NCBI GenBank assembly: GCA_039105265.1 | Contig: JAPFFF010000049.1 | Location: 889,501-953,500 of the forward strand | Reading direction: 5' to 3' | DNA length: 64,000 nt | DNA from: Tritrichomonas musculus | Lineage: Eukaryota > Parabasalia > Tritrichomonadida > Tritrichomonadidae | Part shown: one piece after another, positions 34,782-45,500 of the stretch | Layout of the letters: the number at the start of each line of letters is the position of its first letter | How positions within the stretch are numbered: the stretch's first letter is position 1 | Made by a program: the position numbers and the translations under genes | The notes under the pieces: generated by a model | What the model was told of the DNA's origin: nothing | What the model saw: only the letters and a program-made list of their open reading frames with translations | Database searches by the model: none

Positions 34782-36608
34782 ATGAGTTTTTCAAACGCTA
34801 TCATAAAAAATTTAAATAAAGAAGGTGATATATTAAATTATTTCAATAATACTTTAAGAAATTATATTTCAAAAAATGGAGGGGATAATACTTTTTCAAT
34901 GATTACAGAAGATTTTCATGTTCAAGACCCACCAATGAATGTTGGTTTGAAAACAAAAATTAAATTAACAAATCCAACTCATTCAATTAGTCAAATTGAA
35001 AAAGGTTTTATAAATATCACTTTAGATTTAATTTTATCATTGAATTATTTGCATTCAATCAAAGGAAAAATTAATGACCCAAATGAATTTTATCAAATAT
35101 TTGTAGGTTTTAAGAATGCTGTTGAATTCTTTTCAGAAATTCGATTTTATATTGATGAACAATTAATTGATTATGCTCAAAATGATGCAATTAGAGAATC
35201 ATTTGCTTATAATTCAATTAGACCAAAAAATGTTAAGAAAAATTCAATAAATTCACATTCTTTATGGGAAGATGTTCAGAATTTTTCATCAAATGTTTGT
35301 GGAGTTTATGTTCCATTAGTTGAATTAATTAATTCAAAGAAAGTTAAAGTTCAATTAGAATTAATAATTCCATTTACTGACCAATTAGCAATTCATTCTT
35401 GGCAATTGTATCCAAATAGAATTTTGGGAGAAATTGAAGAAGAAGTCAAAACGTCATTAGATGCTTTAGTTTGGTGTTTTGTTTCACCTAAGAATGTTTG
35501 TGAGAAAAAAAGAAAATTATGTTTAATTAATGATTGGGAAAATATGATTGAATTTCCTGATTTTATTCCATTTACTCAACATTTTACTCAAATTGGTAAT
35601 TATGCAAAAATTATTCGTTCAATTGAAGAAATTTCAAAACCACATCAAGGAGAAGATGAATTGTCTTGGAATAAAAATTATGATAATTATATAACATCAA
35701 AATTAGGTCCACTCAAATATTCTGATGTAAAACAAAATCATTATAATTATTGGCAAGTTGGTTTTGCTAAATTAAATTGTGAAGGAGGTAGGATTCAAAT
35801 AGCTCGTTCAAATTGTTGTGGTTTTGGATTGAAAAATGATGTTGAACAAAATTTAATGTCAACTTTTGAAGAACCTTTAATAATTCCAACTCAAGAAATT
35901 AAAAGAATTGTATTTGACCAAAGAGCTGAAAAAAATGGTTTTACTCATTTGGCAAAAACTTTACCTTTGAATAATGTTTCAAAGATTTCAATGATGTTTC
36001 CAAGACATTCAAATGATTGTACAGTTTTTCAAAATATAATGTATGAAAATTGTCAATTATTTGTTGGTCAAAGATTATATCCAGACACAATGTTTGAAAC
36101 AACTTGGGACGGTAGATTTTTAAATTATCAATTAATGTCAAATCAATTAGATGGACCAATTGAAGCAACAGATGAATTTATTAATTCAATTTGTTTACCA
36201 TTGAATGATTCAAAAAGAATATTTTCAGAAACAAATGACCCAAATACTGATAAACCCCCTGCTGGAGATAGATTAAATACAATCACAGATAATACAAGTT
36301 TTCAAATGAATTTTCAAATTGAAAGAGGAAATTGTGGTTATACTTTTGATGGTATTCAATCAAATGAAAATCCAATAATTATTCAATTTAAAGGACAACC
36401 AAGATTTCAAGGTGAAGATGATTCATATTATTATCCAGAAATCAAAGAAAAAGTTGACCACCAAAATGTTAAATTTGATATTGAAATAAATGAAGATATT
36501 CATCCACCTCCTCCAGAAATGTGGTTATCTCAAACAACTTATTGGGTTTGGTCAATTCAAGATGGTGTCAAATATTATCAATATGGAATTCCAAGTGGTT
36601 ATAATTAA
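34782..36608 (+). CDS. Major capsid protein (double jelly-roll type), paralogue 1
   Basis: A 608-aa protein. It starts MSFSNAIIKNLNKEGDILNY and shares with the next gene and with the element C gene the conserved islands ISQIEKGFI, AIRESFAYN, VCGVYVPL, LYPNRILGEIEEE, the TNxxxFxMNFQxERGN stretch and a C-terminal PPPEMWLSQTTYWVWSIQDG. Length and context fit the Maverick PY capsid protein, predicted to be a double jelly-roll. It would form the trimeric hexons of an icosahedral shell. The family call rests on these patterns. Confidence 0.78.
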   Translation: MSFSNAIIKNLNKEGDILNYFNNTLRNYISKNGGDNTFSMITEDFHVQDPPMNVGLKTKIKLTNPTHSISQIEKGFINITLDLILSLNYLHSIKGKINDPNEFYQIFVGFKNAVEFFSEIRFYIDEQLIDYAQNDAIRESFAYNSIRPKNVKKNSINSHSLWEDVQNFSSNVCGVYVPLVELINSKKVKVQLELIIPFTDQLAIHSWQLYPNRILGEIEEEVKTSLDALVWCFVSPKNVCEKKRKLCLINDWENMIEFPDFIPFTQHFTQIGNYAKIIRSIEEISKPHQGEDELSWNKNYDNYITSKLGPLKYSDVKQNHYNYWQVGFAKLNCEGGRIQIARSNCCGFGLKNDVEQNLMSTFEEPLIIPTQEIKRIVFDQRAEKNGFTHLAKTLPLNNVSKISMMFPRHSNDCTVFQNIMYENCQLFVGQRLYPDTMFETTWDGRFLNYQLMSNQLDGPIEATDEFINSICLPLNDSKRIFSETNDPNTDKPPAGDRLNTITDNTSFQMNFQIERGNCGYTFDGIQSNENPIIIQFKGQPRFQGEDDSYYYPEIKEKVDHQNVKFDIEINEDIHPPPPEMWLSQTTYWVWSIQDGVKYYQYGIPSGYN

Positions 36609-36663
36609 AAAAGGTTTTTAAAAATAATTTTTTATTTTTTTTCTTCTATTTAAAAAAAATTAA

Positions 36664-38544
36664 ATGACATTCCAAAACGTTCAATTGAAAAATTCAGGTA
36701 ATGATGAAGGTGATATTTTGAATTTCTTTGATAATGAATTACGTTCATTAGTTCAGAAAAATGGTGGAGACCATACATTTTCATTTGTTTGTGAAGAATT
36801 CAGAGATAAAGACCCTCCAATGGCTTTAGGTTTGAAAACAAAAATGAGATTAACTCATTCTGCTCATACAATTAGTCAAATTGAAAAAGGTTTTATTAAT
36901 ATGAAAATTGAATTTAGAGTTAAATTTGATAAACCAATTGAGGAAACTGCATTTGAGAAAGATTATAATGATTTAAATCAAATTTTCATTGGATTTAAAG
37001 ATGCTGTTGAATTATTCTCTGAAATTAGATTTTTCATTGATGGTCAATTAGTTGATTATGCTCAAACTGAAGCAATTCGAGAATCTTATGCATACAATGT
37101 CATCAGACCAAGAGATGTAAAGAAATCTGCACCTCACGCACATAGTTTGTGGGAAGATGTTTCAAATTATATGCCAAATGTTTGTGGAGTTTATGTACCT
37201 TTATCAAAATTCCAAGGAGGAAAATCCGTTAAAGTTCAATTTGAATTAGTTATTCCATTCACTGACCAATTAGTTTTACAAGCTTGGAGATTGTATCCAA
37301 ATAGAATTTTGGGAGAAATTGAAGAAGAAGTTAAAACGTCATTAGAAGCTTTAGTTTGGTGTCAAGTTCCTCCAAAAGCAATTGCAGACGTTCAAAAATT
37401 CTGGGGATGTGATTTGACTGAAGAAGTCAAAAAGCAAGACGATATAGAGGAACAAGCACTCAATGTTGATGGTGATGCTGATTACACAGAAAAAGACCCC
37501 ACAAAAATTCCAACGGTTCATGATGCTCCTCCTTTTGTACCAATCACAACCAATTTCACTCAACTTGGAAATCCTTCTCAAATTGTTGTAAGTGTTAAAG
37601 ATTCTAACGGTGTTGAAGATTTGAGAGATAGACCGTTAGATAAAGTTCTTGGTTCTGGTGATTTTTTAACAGATAAATTAACGGTTTGGTCTTGTGAAGA
37701 AAGAACGTTATCAGTTGTTGCAAATTCAGGTCATATTTCAATGGCACGTACAAATTGTGCTGGTTTTGGTATCACACAAGAAGTAATTGAAGGTTTGATG
37801 TCATCTTTAGAAAATCCAATTATTATTCCTGCTCAAGAATTGACAAGACATATATTTGAAAATTCACCTTCAGCAAATGGTTTCTCAACTTTATCAAAAT
37901 CAATTCCTTTACATAATGCTACAAATATTACAATGATGTTTCCAAGAAGTACGTTAGATTGTACAGTTTTTCAGAACATTATGTATGAAAAATGTCAATT
38001 ATTTGTTAATAAGAAATTGTATCCAGATATGGAATTTGAAGACACATTTGGAGGTAGATTTGTTCAATATCAATTGATGGCAAATGAATTAGATGGTCCA
38101 ATTGAAGCAACAGAAGAATATATGAGGTCAATTGATACACCTTTAAATGATGCTTTTCATAGATTCTATCAAGATGGTGAAGGAAATGGAGATTTGAAAC
38201 CAAGAGGTCAAAGAAGAAGGTGGATTGGTACTGATAATACTAATTTTGGTATCAATTTTCAATTGGAAAGAGGGAATGCAGGTTATGTATTTGATGGAAT
38301 TGATACAGGTACTCATTCAATTACTGTTCAATTCAAAGGAAGCCCAATTTATTCAAATGAATTAGATTCTTATTATAATCCAAGATTGGCATCAAATTAT
38401 GATGGTAAAAAATTGACTTGGGATTTGAAAAATCATCATCCACCTGCTCCAGAAATGTGGATTTGTTCAGATACCTATTGGACTTGGTCAATTCAAGATG
38501 GTGTCAAATATTATCATTTAGGTATTCCAGAAGGATACAATTAA
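36664..38544 (+). CDS. Major capsid protein, paralogue 2
   Basis: A 626-aa protein in tandem with paralogue 1, with the same islands (ISQIEKGFI, AIRESYAYN, VCGVYVPL, LYPNRILGEIEEE, TYWTWSIQDGVKYYHLGIP). It has a longer acidic, Lys-rich loop near residues 255-285 and diverges most in that middle third. Element C has only one MCP here, followed by an HNH gene. Two MCPs could form mixed hexons or one could replace the other. Both frames look whole. Confidence 0.78.
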   Translation: MTFQNVQLKNSGNDEGDILNFFDNELRSLVQKNGGDHTFSFVCEEFRDKDPPMALGLKTKMRLTHSAHTISQIEKGFINMKIEFRVKFDKPIEETAFEKDYNDLNQIFIGFKDAVELFSEIRFFIDGQLVDYAQTEAIRESYAYNVIRPRDVKKSAPHAHSLWEDVSNYMPNVCGVYVPLSKFQGGKSVKVQFELVIPFTDQLVLQAWRLYPNRILGEIEEEVKTSLEALVWCQVPPKAIADVQKFWGCDLTEEVKKQDDIEEQALNVDGDADYTEKDPTKIPTVHDAPPFVPITTNFTQLGNPSQIVVSVKDSNGVEDLRDRPLDKVLGSGDFLTDKLTVWSCEERTLSVVANSGHISMARTNCAGFGITQEVIEGLMSSLENPIIIPAQELTRHIFENSPSANGFSTLSKSIPLHNATNITMMFPRSTLDCTVFQNIMYEKCQLFVNKKLYPDMEFEDTFGGRFVQYQLMANELDGPIEATEEYMRSIDTPLNDAFHRFYQDGEGNGDLKPRGQRRRWIGTDNTNFGINFQLERGNAGYVFDGIDTGTHSITVQFKGSPIYSNELDSYYNPRLASNYDGKKLTWDLKNHHPPAPEMWICSDTYWTWSIQDGVKYYHLGIPEGYN

Positions 38545-38580
38545 AAAAAAAATTGAGTATTTTTTTATTGAATATTTAAA

Positions 38581-39186
38581 ATGACTAGACCAGTTGTCAA
38601 TTTTACTCAACCAATTGAATATTATGAACCACCTACTAGAAAAACTTATTATCCAATTAGAGGTTGGAAAACGTTAGAAGAAATTCAAACTTTTTGGGGA
38701 AATAAAATTGAATTATTTCATCCACATTTCAATCCTGAATTAATTGATTTTAAAGTCATCACAAATCTTGATGATTTAACTCCAGAAGAATTGAAAAAGT
38801 TAAATAATTTAAGAGTATTAGTTGATTATTATAATAATAATTATCCTAAGAAAACTTTTCAATATGATTTGAATACTAAGAAATTTAAATTTAATTTTCC
38901 AAGTGCTTTTATTCAATCTAAACGTCAAAAATATGTTGTTTTTCAATATTGTAGAGCAACTTGTGATGGTTATATTGATGGAGAAACTGAAATTCATTGT
39001 GATTTTATACCAAGAGATGATTTTTGTGATGGATTGATTTGGTATGCAAATGTTGTTCCACCAGATGATAATAGAAAATATGAAATGATTAATACAAAAA
39101 CTCATTTTCATATTTGGTTCACAAATGCAATTGGTCAAGTTATTTGTCCAGACAATTTTGTATTATTCTTGAAATTGATTTACTAA
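38581..39186 (+). CDS. Small capsid-like protein, element B
   Basis: A 201-aa protein. The N-terminal half (MTRPVVNFTQPIEYYEPPTR) is Pro/Tyr-rich with a helical piece (TPEELKKLNNLRVLVDYY). The C-terminal 85 residues form a beta-rich domain (YVVFQYCRATCDGY, CDFIPRDDFCDG) ending FHIWFTNAIGQVICPDNFVL. The element C protein at 57061 has the same domain (HVIHCRCLF, CSFIERDNY, FRIWFTDLMGNL). The ending and position between MCP and fibre suit a penton- or vertex-type protein, which is an inference. Confidence 0.5.
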   Translation: MTRPVVNFTQPIEYYEPPTRKTYYPIRGWKTLEEIQTFWGNKIELFHPHFNPELIDFKVITNLDDLTPEELKKLNNLRVLVDYYNNNYPKKTFQYDLNTKKFKFNFPSAFIQSKRQKYVVFQYCRATCDGYIDGETEIHCDFIPRDDFCDGLIWYANVVPPDDNRKYEMINTKTHFHIWFTNAIGQVICPDNFVLFLKLIY

Positions 39187-39215
39187 AAAGAACATTTTTT
39201 TATTTTTGTATTCAA

Positions 39216-41606
39216 ATGACAGGTATCATTACTAAAGAAAATGCCACAAATTATGCTTTTTATAATACATCAATTTTAGGAGGAGGTGGTGGTTCAAGTG
39301 GTGGTGATAGTTCAATAAATGGAAATATTGTTTGTAATTCAATTTCAATTGATGAAGTTGCTAGATTTGATAAAACAAAACAATTAAAAGCTAGAATATT
39401 ATCAGATTTGTATTGTGATAGCAATATTTTTATGAAAAATCCAGAATTTGATGATACAAAAGAAGAATCAGAAGAAAATCCAAAATACTATTCAATTAAT
39501 AATTTCACTAATAATATGAATGATTATGTTCAATATATTCATGATTTAAAAGAAAAGATTGAAATAACTGATAATAAAGAAGTATTATTGAATAAAAATA
39601 TTCAAATTAATTCACCTGATGAAACAACAATGAAAAATTGTTCATTAGATGAAGTTTCTAAACAACTTTCAATTTTGAAAACAATTAATGGTTTCAAAGA
39701 TAATTTTGAAAGATATTTTGAATTTAAATCAGGTGATTGTTATGTTAAACAACCATTATCATTTATCGGCAATTATTTCAGTGAAACAAAATATTGGACA
39801 ACAAATAAAATTTGTTCTGTTTTGAGTGCAATTATTGATGAAAATTATAAAGAATTGAATAGAATTTATACACAAAGACAAAATTATTTAGACCGTAAAA
39901 CAATTCCCAAAGAAACAAGAGATATTGAATTATTAGCTGATGATGAAGATGAGGTACCAAAATTGTTTAATGATTTTTATGAAAATGATTATTATTTAAA
40001 TGAATTGATAACAAGTGCTTCTGAAGTTATTCAATATTTAGGTAAGAATTCAATTTTAAGTGAAGCTTTAAAAAGTAAGATTTCAAAAACTCCAATGAAT
40101 TGGATGATTTTATATTCAATTGGTTATTCAACTTGGTATGAAAAATTTTCTTTAACAAAAATTGAAGAGAATAAATTATTATTTGAAATACCAGAAACTT
40201 ATCAATACTCAAGATTTTTAATTTATGTTTTCGATTCAGAATTACATAGAATTGAAGATGATATTAGTCATGTTCAATATATCTTTGAAATATCAAAACT
40301 TGATAATAATTCTTATGAATTTCATTCAAATATTAATGCAATTATTATTGAAACAGAAGAAAATAATTTTAAAGTTAGAATTGAAAGTGATTCATTTCAA
40401 AATGAAATTAATGATTTAACTAGTAGATGTCAAATGTATTATACTTATGAAAATGATTCCACTTTTTCTGAATATTTTTCACAATTTTTTGATTCGAAAT
40501 TTACTTTTCAAAAAGGTTTTCCAAAATATGATATTAAAAATTCAAATATAACTTATGAAACAAAAAGTTTTCATGAAAAAAGTATTAGAGTTTTACAAAT
40601 TGAATTTCTTCCAGAATTAAAATCAAAATTAATTGAATGGGATTCAAATGAAAGATTAGATTTATTTAAAATTACTTTTCGTAAAAACTTTTTCATTGAT
40701 GTTGATGGAAATATTTTGAAAGAATTTGTATTATATATGGAAAATAAGGCATTAAGAAATCCTTATTTAATGAAAACAGATAATGGAGTTGTTGTTTCTT
40801 ATGACCAAAAAATGAATATAGATGATGTACCAAATATTTCACTAGATAAATCATTTAAAATTGATTTGTTAGATTTATATTTAAGAGGTGAATTATCAAT
40901 TCAATATTTATTATCTGAAGATTCAGTTGTTTCAAAATATCCAACAATCAAATGTGATATTATTGAAGCCGATAACGCATTGAAATTACATAAATCAGAT
41001 AATTTATATTTATATAAGCCAGATATAATTACAGAAGATAATGAATATTATAAAATGGTTTTCAAAATTCCTTCAGATTATGATTTACCTGATTTCTTCA
41101 ATTTTGAATTTAAAGAATTTTGTTTTCAAAATAAATGGTATTTAAGATGGAATTCAATTGAAAATCAATGGGAAGGTTATAATTGTTTAGGTAAATTGAC
41201 TGGAAATATAATTTCAAAATTACAGAAAAATAATTCAAAACAAAATTCTGATGGTGCTCATGGTAGTTTCATTTTAATGAAAGATTGTGAATCAAATAGA
41301 AATTTGATTCCAAATAATGATAAAGGAATTTTTATGGATTTTATTGAAAATAGTTCAATTAAAACAAAAATTTGGTTTTCAAATAAAAAAGATGAATCAG
41401 AAGATGGTGATTTATATGATATTAAATGGGATTTTGATAAAAAATTGAATGGAGAAAGTAGTATAGTGAAAACGCCCAAAAAGGACTACGCCCTTTTTGT
41501 TCGTTTTCCAATGATTTTAGAACATCACATTTTAGCAGGAGTTTTCACACTGAATTCTCAGCATTCTAATAGCTATCAGAATAATGGCAGGTATATTTTT
41601 ATTTAA
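39216..41606 (+). CDS. Fibre-like surface protein, element B
   Basis: About 796 aa from the ATG at 39216 (MTGIITKENATNYAFYNTSI). It has a Gly/Ser linker (GGGGSSGGDSS) near residue 26 and then long beta-rich, Asn/Glu-rich domains. A region near residues 545-600 (DLYLRGELSIQYLL, then LKLHKSDNLYLYKPD) matches the element C fibre (LLLRGELMIDIIYD, LHKSPLIFLYEP). It would be a receptor-binding or vertex fibre. The last ~45 residues lie past a composition change at about 41468 and may not be original to this gene. Confidence 0.5.
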   Translation: MTGIITKENATNYAFYNTSILGGGGGSSGGDSSINGNIVCNSISIDEVARFDKTKQLKARILSDLYCDSNIFMKNPEFDDTKEESEENPKYYSINNFTNNMNDYVQYIHDLKEKIEITDNKEVLLNKNIQINSPDETTMKNCSLDEVSKQLSILKTINGFKDNFERYFEFKSGDCYVKQPLSFIGNYFSETKYWTTNKICSVLSAIIDENYKELNRIYTQRQNYLDRKTIPKETRDIELLADDEDEVPKLFNDFYENDYYLNELITSASEVIQYLGKNSILSEALKSKISKTPMNWMILYSIGYSTWYEKFSLTKIEENKLLFEIPETYQYSRFLIYVFDSELHRIEDDISHVQYIFEISKLDNNSYEFHSNINAIIIETEENNFKVRIESDSFQNEINDLTSRCQMYYTYENDSTFSEYFSQFFDSKFTFQKGFPKYDIKNSNITYETKSFHEKSIRVLQIEFLPELKSKLIEWDSNERLDLFKITFRKNFFIDVDGNILKEFVLYMENKALRNPYLMKTDNGVVVSYDQKMNIDDVPNISLDKSFKIDLLDLYLRGELSIQYLLSEDSVVSKYPTIKCDIIEADNALKLHKSDNLYLYKPDIITEDNEYYKMVFKIPSDYDLPDFFNFEFKEFCFQNKWYLRWNSIENQWEGYNCLGKLTGNIISKLQKNNSKQNSDGAHGSFILMKDCESNRNLIPNNDKGIFMDFIENSSIKTKIWFSNKKDESEDGDLYDIKWDFDKKLNGESSIVKTPKKDYALFVRFPMILEHHILAGVFTLNSQHSNSYQNNGRYIFI
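41477..41499. other. Hairpin at the B/C junction
   Basis: CAAAAAGG and CCTTTTTG form an 8-bp stem around a 7-base loop. It marks the point at which composition changes from the extreme AT bias of element B to that of element C. Confidence 0.5.
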
Positions 41607-41613
41607 TTTTTTA

Positions 41614-41624
41614 TCTCATCTAAA
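41614..41624 (+). promoter_or_regulatory. TCTCATCTAAA motif before the first element C gene
   Basis: TTTTATCTCATCTAAAATG-type sequence directly precedes the ATG at 41625. The same TCTCATCTAAAA precedes the ATG at 42554. It is the element C version of the Inr-like start motif. Confidence 0.5.
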
Positions 41625-42131
41625 ATGTTTGATAGATTAAATGTCATTGCGAAATATAATTCAATAATTGATTTAAATTATTTTACAGATACTATTAATA
41701 AACTTTATTCTATGACTTGTGAAATGAAAAGTATAAATGAAGAAAAATTAGATGTTTATAAAAAAGCAAATGAATTAGATAAATTTTATGAAGAAAAGAA
41801 AGGTAGAAAACCAAAGCATAACAATATGGTATTAGTGTTTATTGAAAAAGAATATAAACTATTCAATCCAACAGATTGGAATAAATTCTTAATTAATCCT
41901 CGTTTTTATGACACTAAGAGAGTTGCGAGTGAATTAGCAAAAGAAGGCTGTGAATTAATTAGCGAATATAAGAATGGACAAACACCTATCCGATATAAAT
42001 ATAACAATAAGATTTATTGTGTCAAATTTAAGAACTGGAAGCATAATCATTATCGTCCTCTTTTAGGTCAATTTCCTGGAGCACATGATTGGGATGAATA
42101 TCATGCAAGAATGGGACATAATATTAAGTAA
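41625..42131 (+). CDS. Possible DNA-binding protein (DUF723/homing-type module)
   Basis: A 168-aa protein (start MFDRLNVIAKYNSIIDLNYF). The N-terminal half is helical. Residues ~105-145 (GCELISEYKNGQTPIRYKYN then YCVKFKNW) resemble the G-x-E-L-L-S-x-Y-K-N-x-x-T-x-I pattern of DUF723-type modules that accompany homing nucleases. It ends with a His/Trp-rich segment. No nuclease domain is seen. The family suggestion is tentative. Confidence 0.45.
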   Translation: MFDRLNVIAKYNSIIDLNYFTDTINKLYSMTCEMKSINEEKLDVYKKANELDKFYEEKKGRKPKHNNMVLVFIEKEYKLFNPTDWNKFLINPRFYDTKRVASELAKEGCELISEYKNGQTPIRYKYNNKIYCVKFKNWKHNHYRPLLGQFPGAHDWDEYHARMGHNIK

Positions 42132-42553
42132 ATTATAAATTTATTTTTATACTCAAGATTTTTTCAGAAAAAGTTTAAAATTTTATAATTATCAATTAAA
42201 TCTAGTCTCAATTACTTCAGCTCTGAATTAGTTCAGCTCTCAATTACTTCAGCTCTGAATTAGTTCAGCTCTCAATTACTTCAGCTCTCAATTAGTTCAA
42301 CTTTTAATTACTTCAGCTCTCAATTTAATTCAGCTCTCAATTCCCAACACCCTCTCAATTAATTCTAGTCTCAATTTTAAAAATTCTAGTCTCAATTAAT
42401 TCAGCTCTCAAAAATATGGTTACATATTAATAAAGAGAACAATTTTTTTCACATAGCATTTCTCTATTATTTTTAAATTAACTTTTTCAATTTTTTCTCA
42501 AATATTTTTAGATTTAATATTTGTTTTAAATTAATAATTTATCTCATCTAAAA
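42132..42553. repeat. Non-coding stretch with 16-bp tandem repeats
   Basis: Between 42200 and about 42420 a short phrase, TCAGCTCTCAATTACT or TCAGCTCTGAATTAGT, repeats about a dozen times with variation (TTAGTTCA, CTAGTCTCAATT). The remainder is AT-rich and lacks a gene. TCTCATCTAAAA ends just before the PolB start at 42554, so the array sits in the upstream region of the polymerase gene. Confidence 0.75.
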
Positions 42554-45500
42554 ATGAAAGCAATAAGTACTGAGAAATTATTCGAATTATTTAAAATTGT
42601 TAATCCTTCTGCTACTACTTTGGAGGAATATGAAAAACTTCCATTTGTGAAAGATGTAAGAAAAGCATTAATTGATGAAATTAAAGATTATTTAGCAGAA
42701 ACTAATTATAAAGGCCCTTTTGAATATGACCCAATTTTCTACTATTTTATGGGAATTGATGCTGCTATGAATAAGAATAAAGATTTGCTGAAAGAATTGC
42801 CAGCTCATGCTAAGAAACTAAAAGAGTATCATCATTTTAACCCAAAAACTGATGCTGATGAATTTCTCCAGTTAACGCCAGCTGAAGAAAATAAGCAAGT
42901 TATGCAATCATTTAAAGCATGGAAGGAACAAGAATCTTCACAGAAAGAAGTGGTTGATGAAATAATTGACCACCTACTTAGACACAAAACTAATTGGCGC
43001 ATTGATTTTACTAAATTGACTAATGTAGGTAGAGAACTAATATTTGAGCCATTAAAGAATTTCTTTCAAGAACACATTTTAACTCTTCCTATTATTGGGA
43101 AATACAAGATACAATTTAAAGTTAATGGACAGTGGCATACAAAACCATTAGATGAAGAATCTTTAAATCAACTAATGAAGAATTTAGAAGAAAGGCATTT
43201 GTTATTCGACTTAGATACAACTCCAGCTGAATACTTTTACGAAGATGGAGGTAGCAAGTTACCTGATTGGTCAATGTTTGATGAAATTAGGTTTAATGAA
43301 TATCAGAAATTTGATAGTAGCAATGATAGAGGTGGCTCATTCTTTAGATATTTAATCAAACCAGATGTACCTAAAATGATTATTGAATATTTGAATAGAT
43401 TACAGATATTTGATACTTTAGTTGAAGGTAAGTCACAACGAAAAGAATTAGATGATAACTGTTTTGTTTATGCACTTAAGCAAACTGGTCAGTACGATGA
43501 AGAGACTTTAAATAAGATTCGTTTAAGAATTAATAGAAGATATCTTTCACAAGGATGTATTGAACAAATTTGTAATGAATTCAAGATACAAATTAAATTA
43601 ACTTTCATAAATGAAAAGGCAAAGAAAGTAAAAGAACAAGTTTATTCAGTTAAGAATCATGTAAAGAAGAATTATTTAGGAGTTGCTAATCCAGAGTCAA
43701 ATAGAATTCATCACATGAATATTTATGAGTCACATTACTTTCTAGAGGAAGTTACACCATTTTCAACTGATTATATAAAGAATTTATCCGATAGAACTGA
43801 TGAGCAATTCAACAAAGAATTTAAAGGAGACCATTTCATTAATGCTAGATACTATATGAAATCATCTAACTTAGTTAGAACTTTGATGCAAAATGGATAT
43901 TTTGTACCAATTACTTTTGGTGAAGCAATGATTCTAAAAACAACGTTTTATGATGATGTTAAGAAAGATTTGGACAGTATCAATTTAGATTATGACCCTG
44001 AACACTGTACTCAATTGATTGCACCATCTAATTGGAAAACCAAAGATAAGATAACGAATTACTGGTATGCAGACTTTGAAGCTGACGTAAGTGGTACAAT
44101 TCATAAACCTTATATGGTAGTATTACAGAATGAATCTGGAGAAATTAATAAATGTTGGAAAGGTGAAGATTGTGCACTTAAATTATTGAAGTATTTAGAG
44201 GATTGAGATGTGGTTTATTTTCATAATTTAGCTTATGATATCAGAATGTTGGCACAATATGGAATAAATAAATCAATTATCAAAGGAAGTAAAGTTATGA
44301 AGGCAGATATTAAGTTCGAACGTAAGACTATTCATTTTAGAGACTCATATCCAATGATTTCATCTAAGTTAAGTGATTTTCCAGCTATGTTCAACTTGCC
44401 CAAAGTACAGAAAGAAATCTTCCCATACAAGTATTACACATTGGAAAGATTAAAGACAAATATTGGCATAATCAGTGAAGCAGGTAAAGATGAGGACAAA
44501 GAGTGGACAGAAGAAGATTACAAATTATTCAATTCTAATATTGATTCTGTTGAAGGTTGCAGATTATCTGATACAGAATTTGATATGTACAAATACTGTG
44601 AATTTTACTGTAAGCAAGATGTGAACATTCTTCGTTTAGGATTTAATGCATTTCGTGAAGGATTCTTGAAAGATTTCAAAATTGACCCATATAAATTCAT
44701 TTCAATCTCAGCTTTAGCTAATGAAGTATTCAATCAGAATGTTTACTATAATCATAATCTTTATAAAGTTGGTGGTGTTGTTAGACATTTTATGTCTCAT
44801 GCTATTTATGGTGGAAGATGCATGACTGCTTATAATAAGAAATGGCATACCACTAAACCTTTAAGTGATTTTGATGCAGTCTCATTATATCCTTCAGCTA
44901 TGGCTAGACTGAAGACAGTGAAAGGTATTCCTAAAGTGATTCAACCAGAAGAGCTTAACATGAATTTTCTCTCAAAAGTTGATGCTTATGTTGTTGAGAT
45001 TAGAATTACAAAAGTGAACAAACACTACGCATTTCCATTAATTGTTCAGAAAACGAAAGAAGGTCTTAACTTAAATAACGACAACATAACAGACCCTGTC
45101 ACGATGGTAGTCGATAACATTGCTTTGGAGGATTTAATTAATTTTCAGAAAATAGAATTTGAACTAATTAAAGGCTATTATTGGAATAGCGGAACTGATG
45201 ATACAATTCAGAAAGTCATTAGACATATTTTCAATAAAAGATTAGAATACAAGAAACAAAAGAATCCTCTTCAGCAATTATATAAACTAATCATGAATTC
45301 ATGTTATGGCAAAACTATCGAGAAACCAGTTGATAAAGATTGGAAATATTTTGATAATGAAGAGGATTTAAACAAATATATGTTTAAGAATTATTACAAA
45401 ATTATTGAAGAAGTTCAATTAGGAGATAGCGAAATCCATGCAGTACGTGTAAAGAAGCCAATTGATAAGCATTTCAATTTTAGCTTACTTGGGATTCAAG

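Larger units (their letters stand above)
4889..41468 (+). mobile_element. Element B: giant AT-rich Maverick/Polinton
   Basis: One set of Maverick hallmark genes (PolB, RVE integrase, packaging ATPase, capsid genes including two MCPs, fibre-like gene) shares extreme AT richness, a strong preference for AAT, TTA and GAA codons, and common promoter-like motifs. That argues for one element of about 36.6 kb, unusually long for the family. Boundaries are drawn at composition changes, and no terminal repeats or target duplication were found. Most large frames are whole, and about three or four breaks are suspected. The intact large frames suggest it is fairly recent. Confidence 0.65.
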
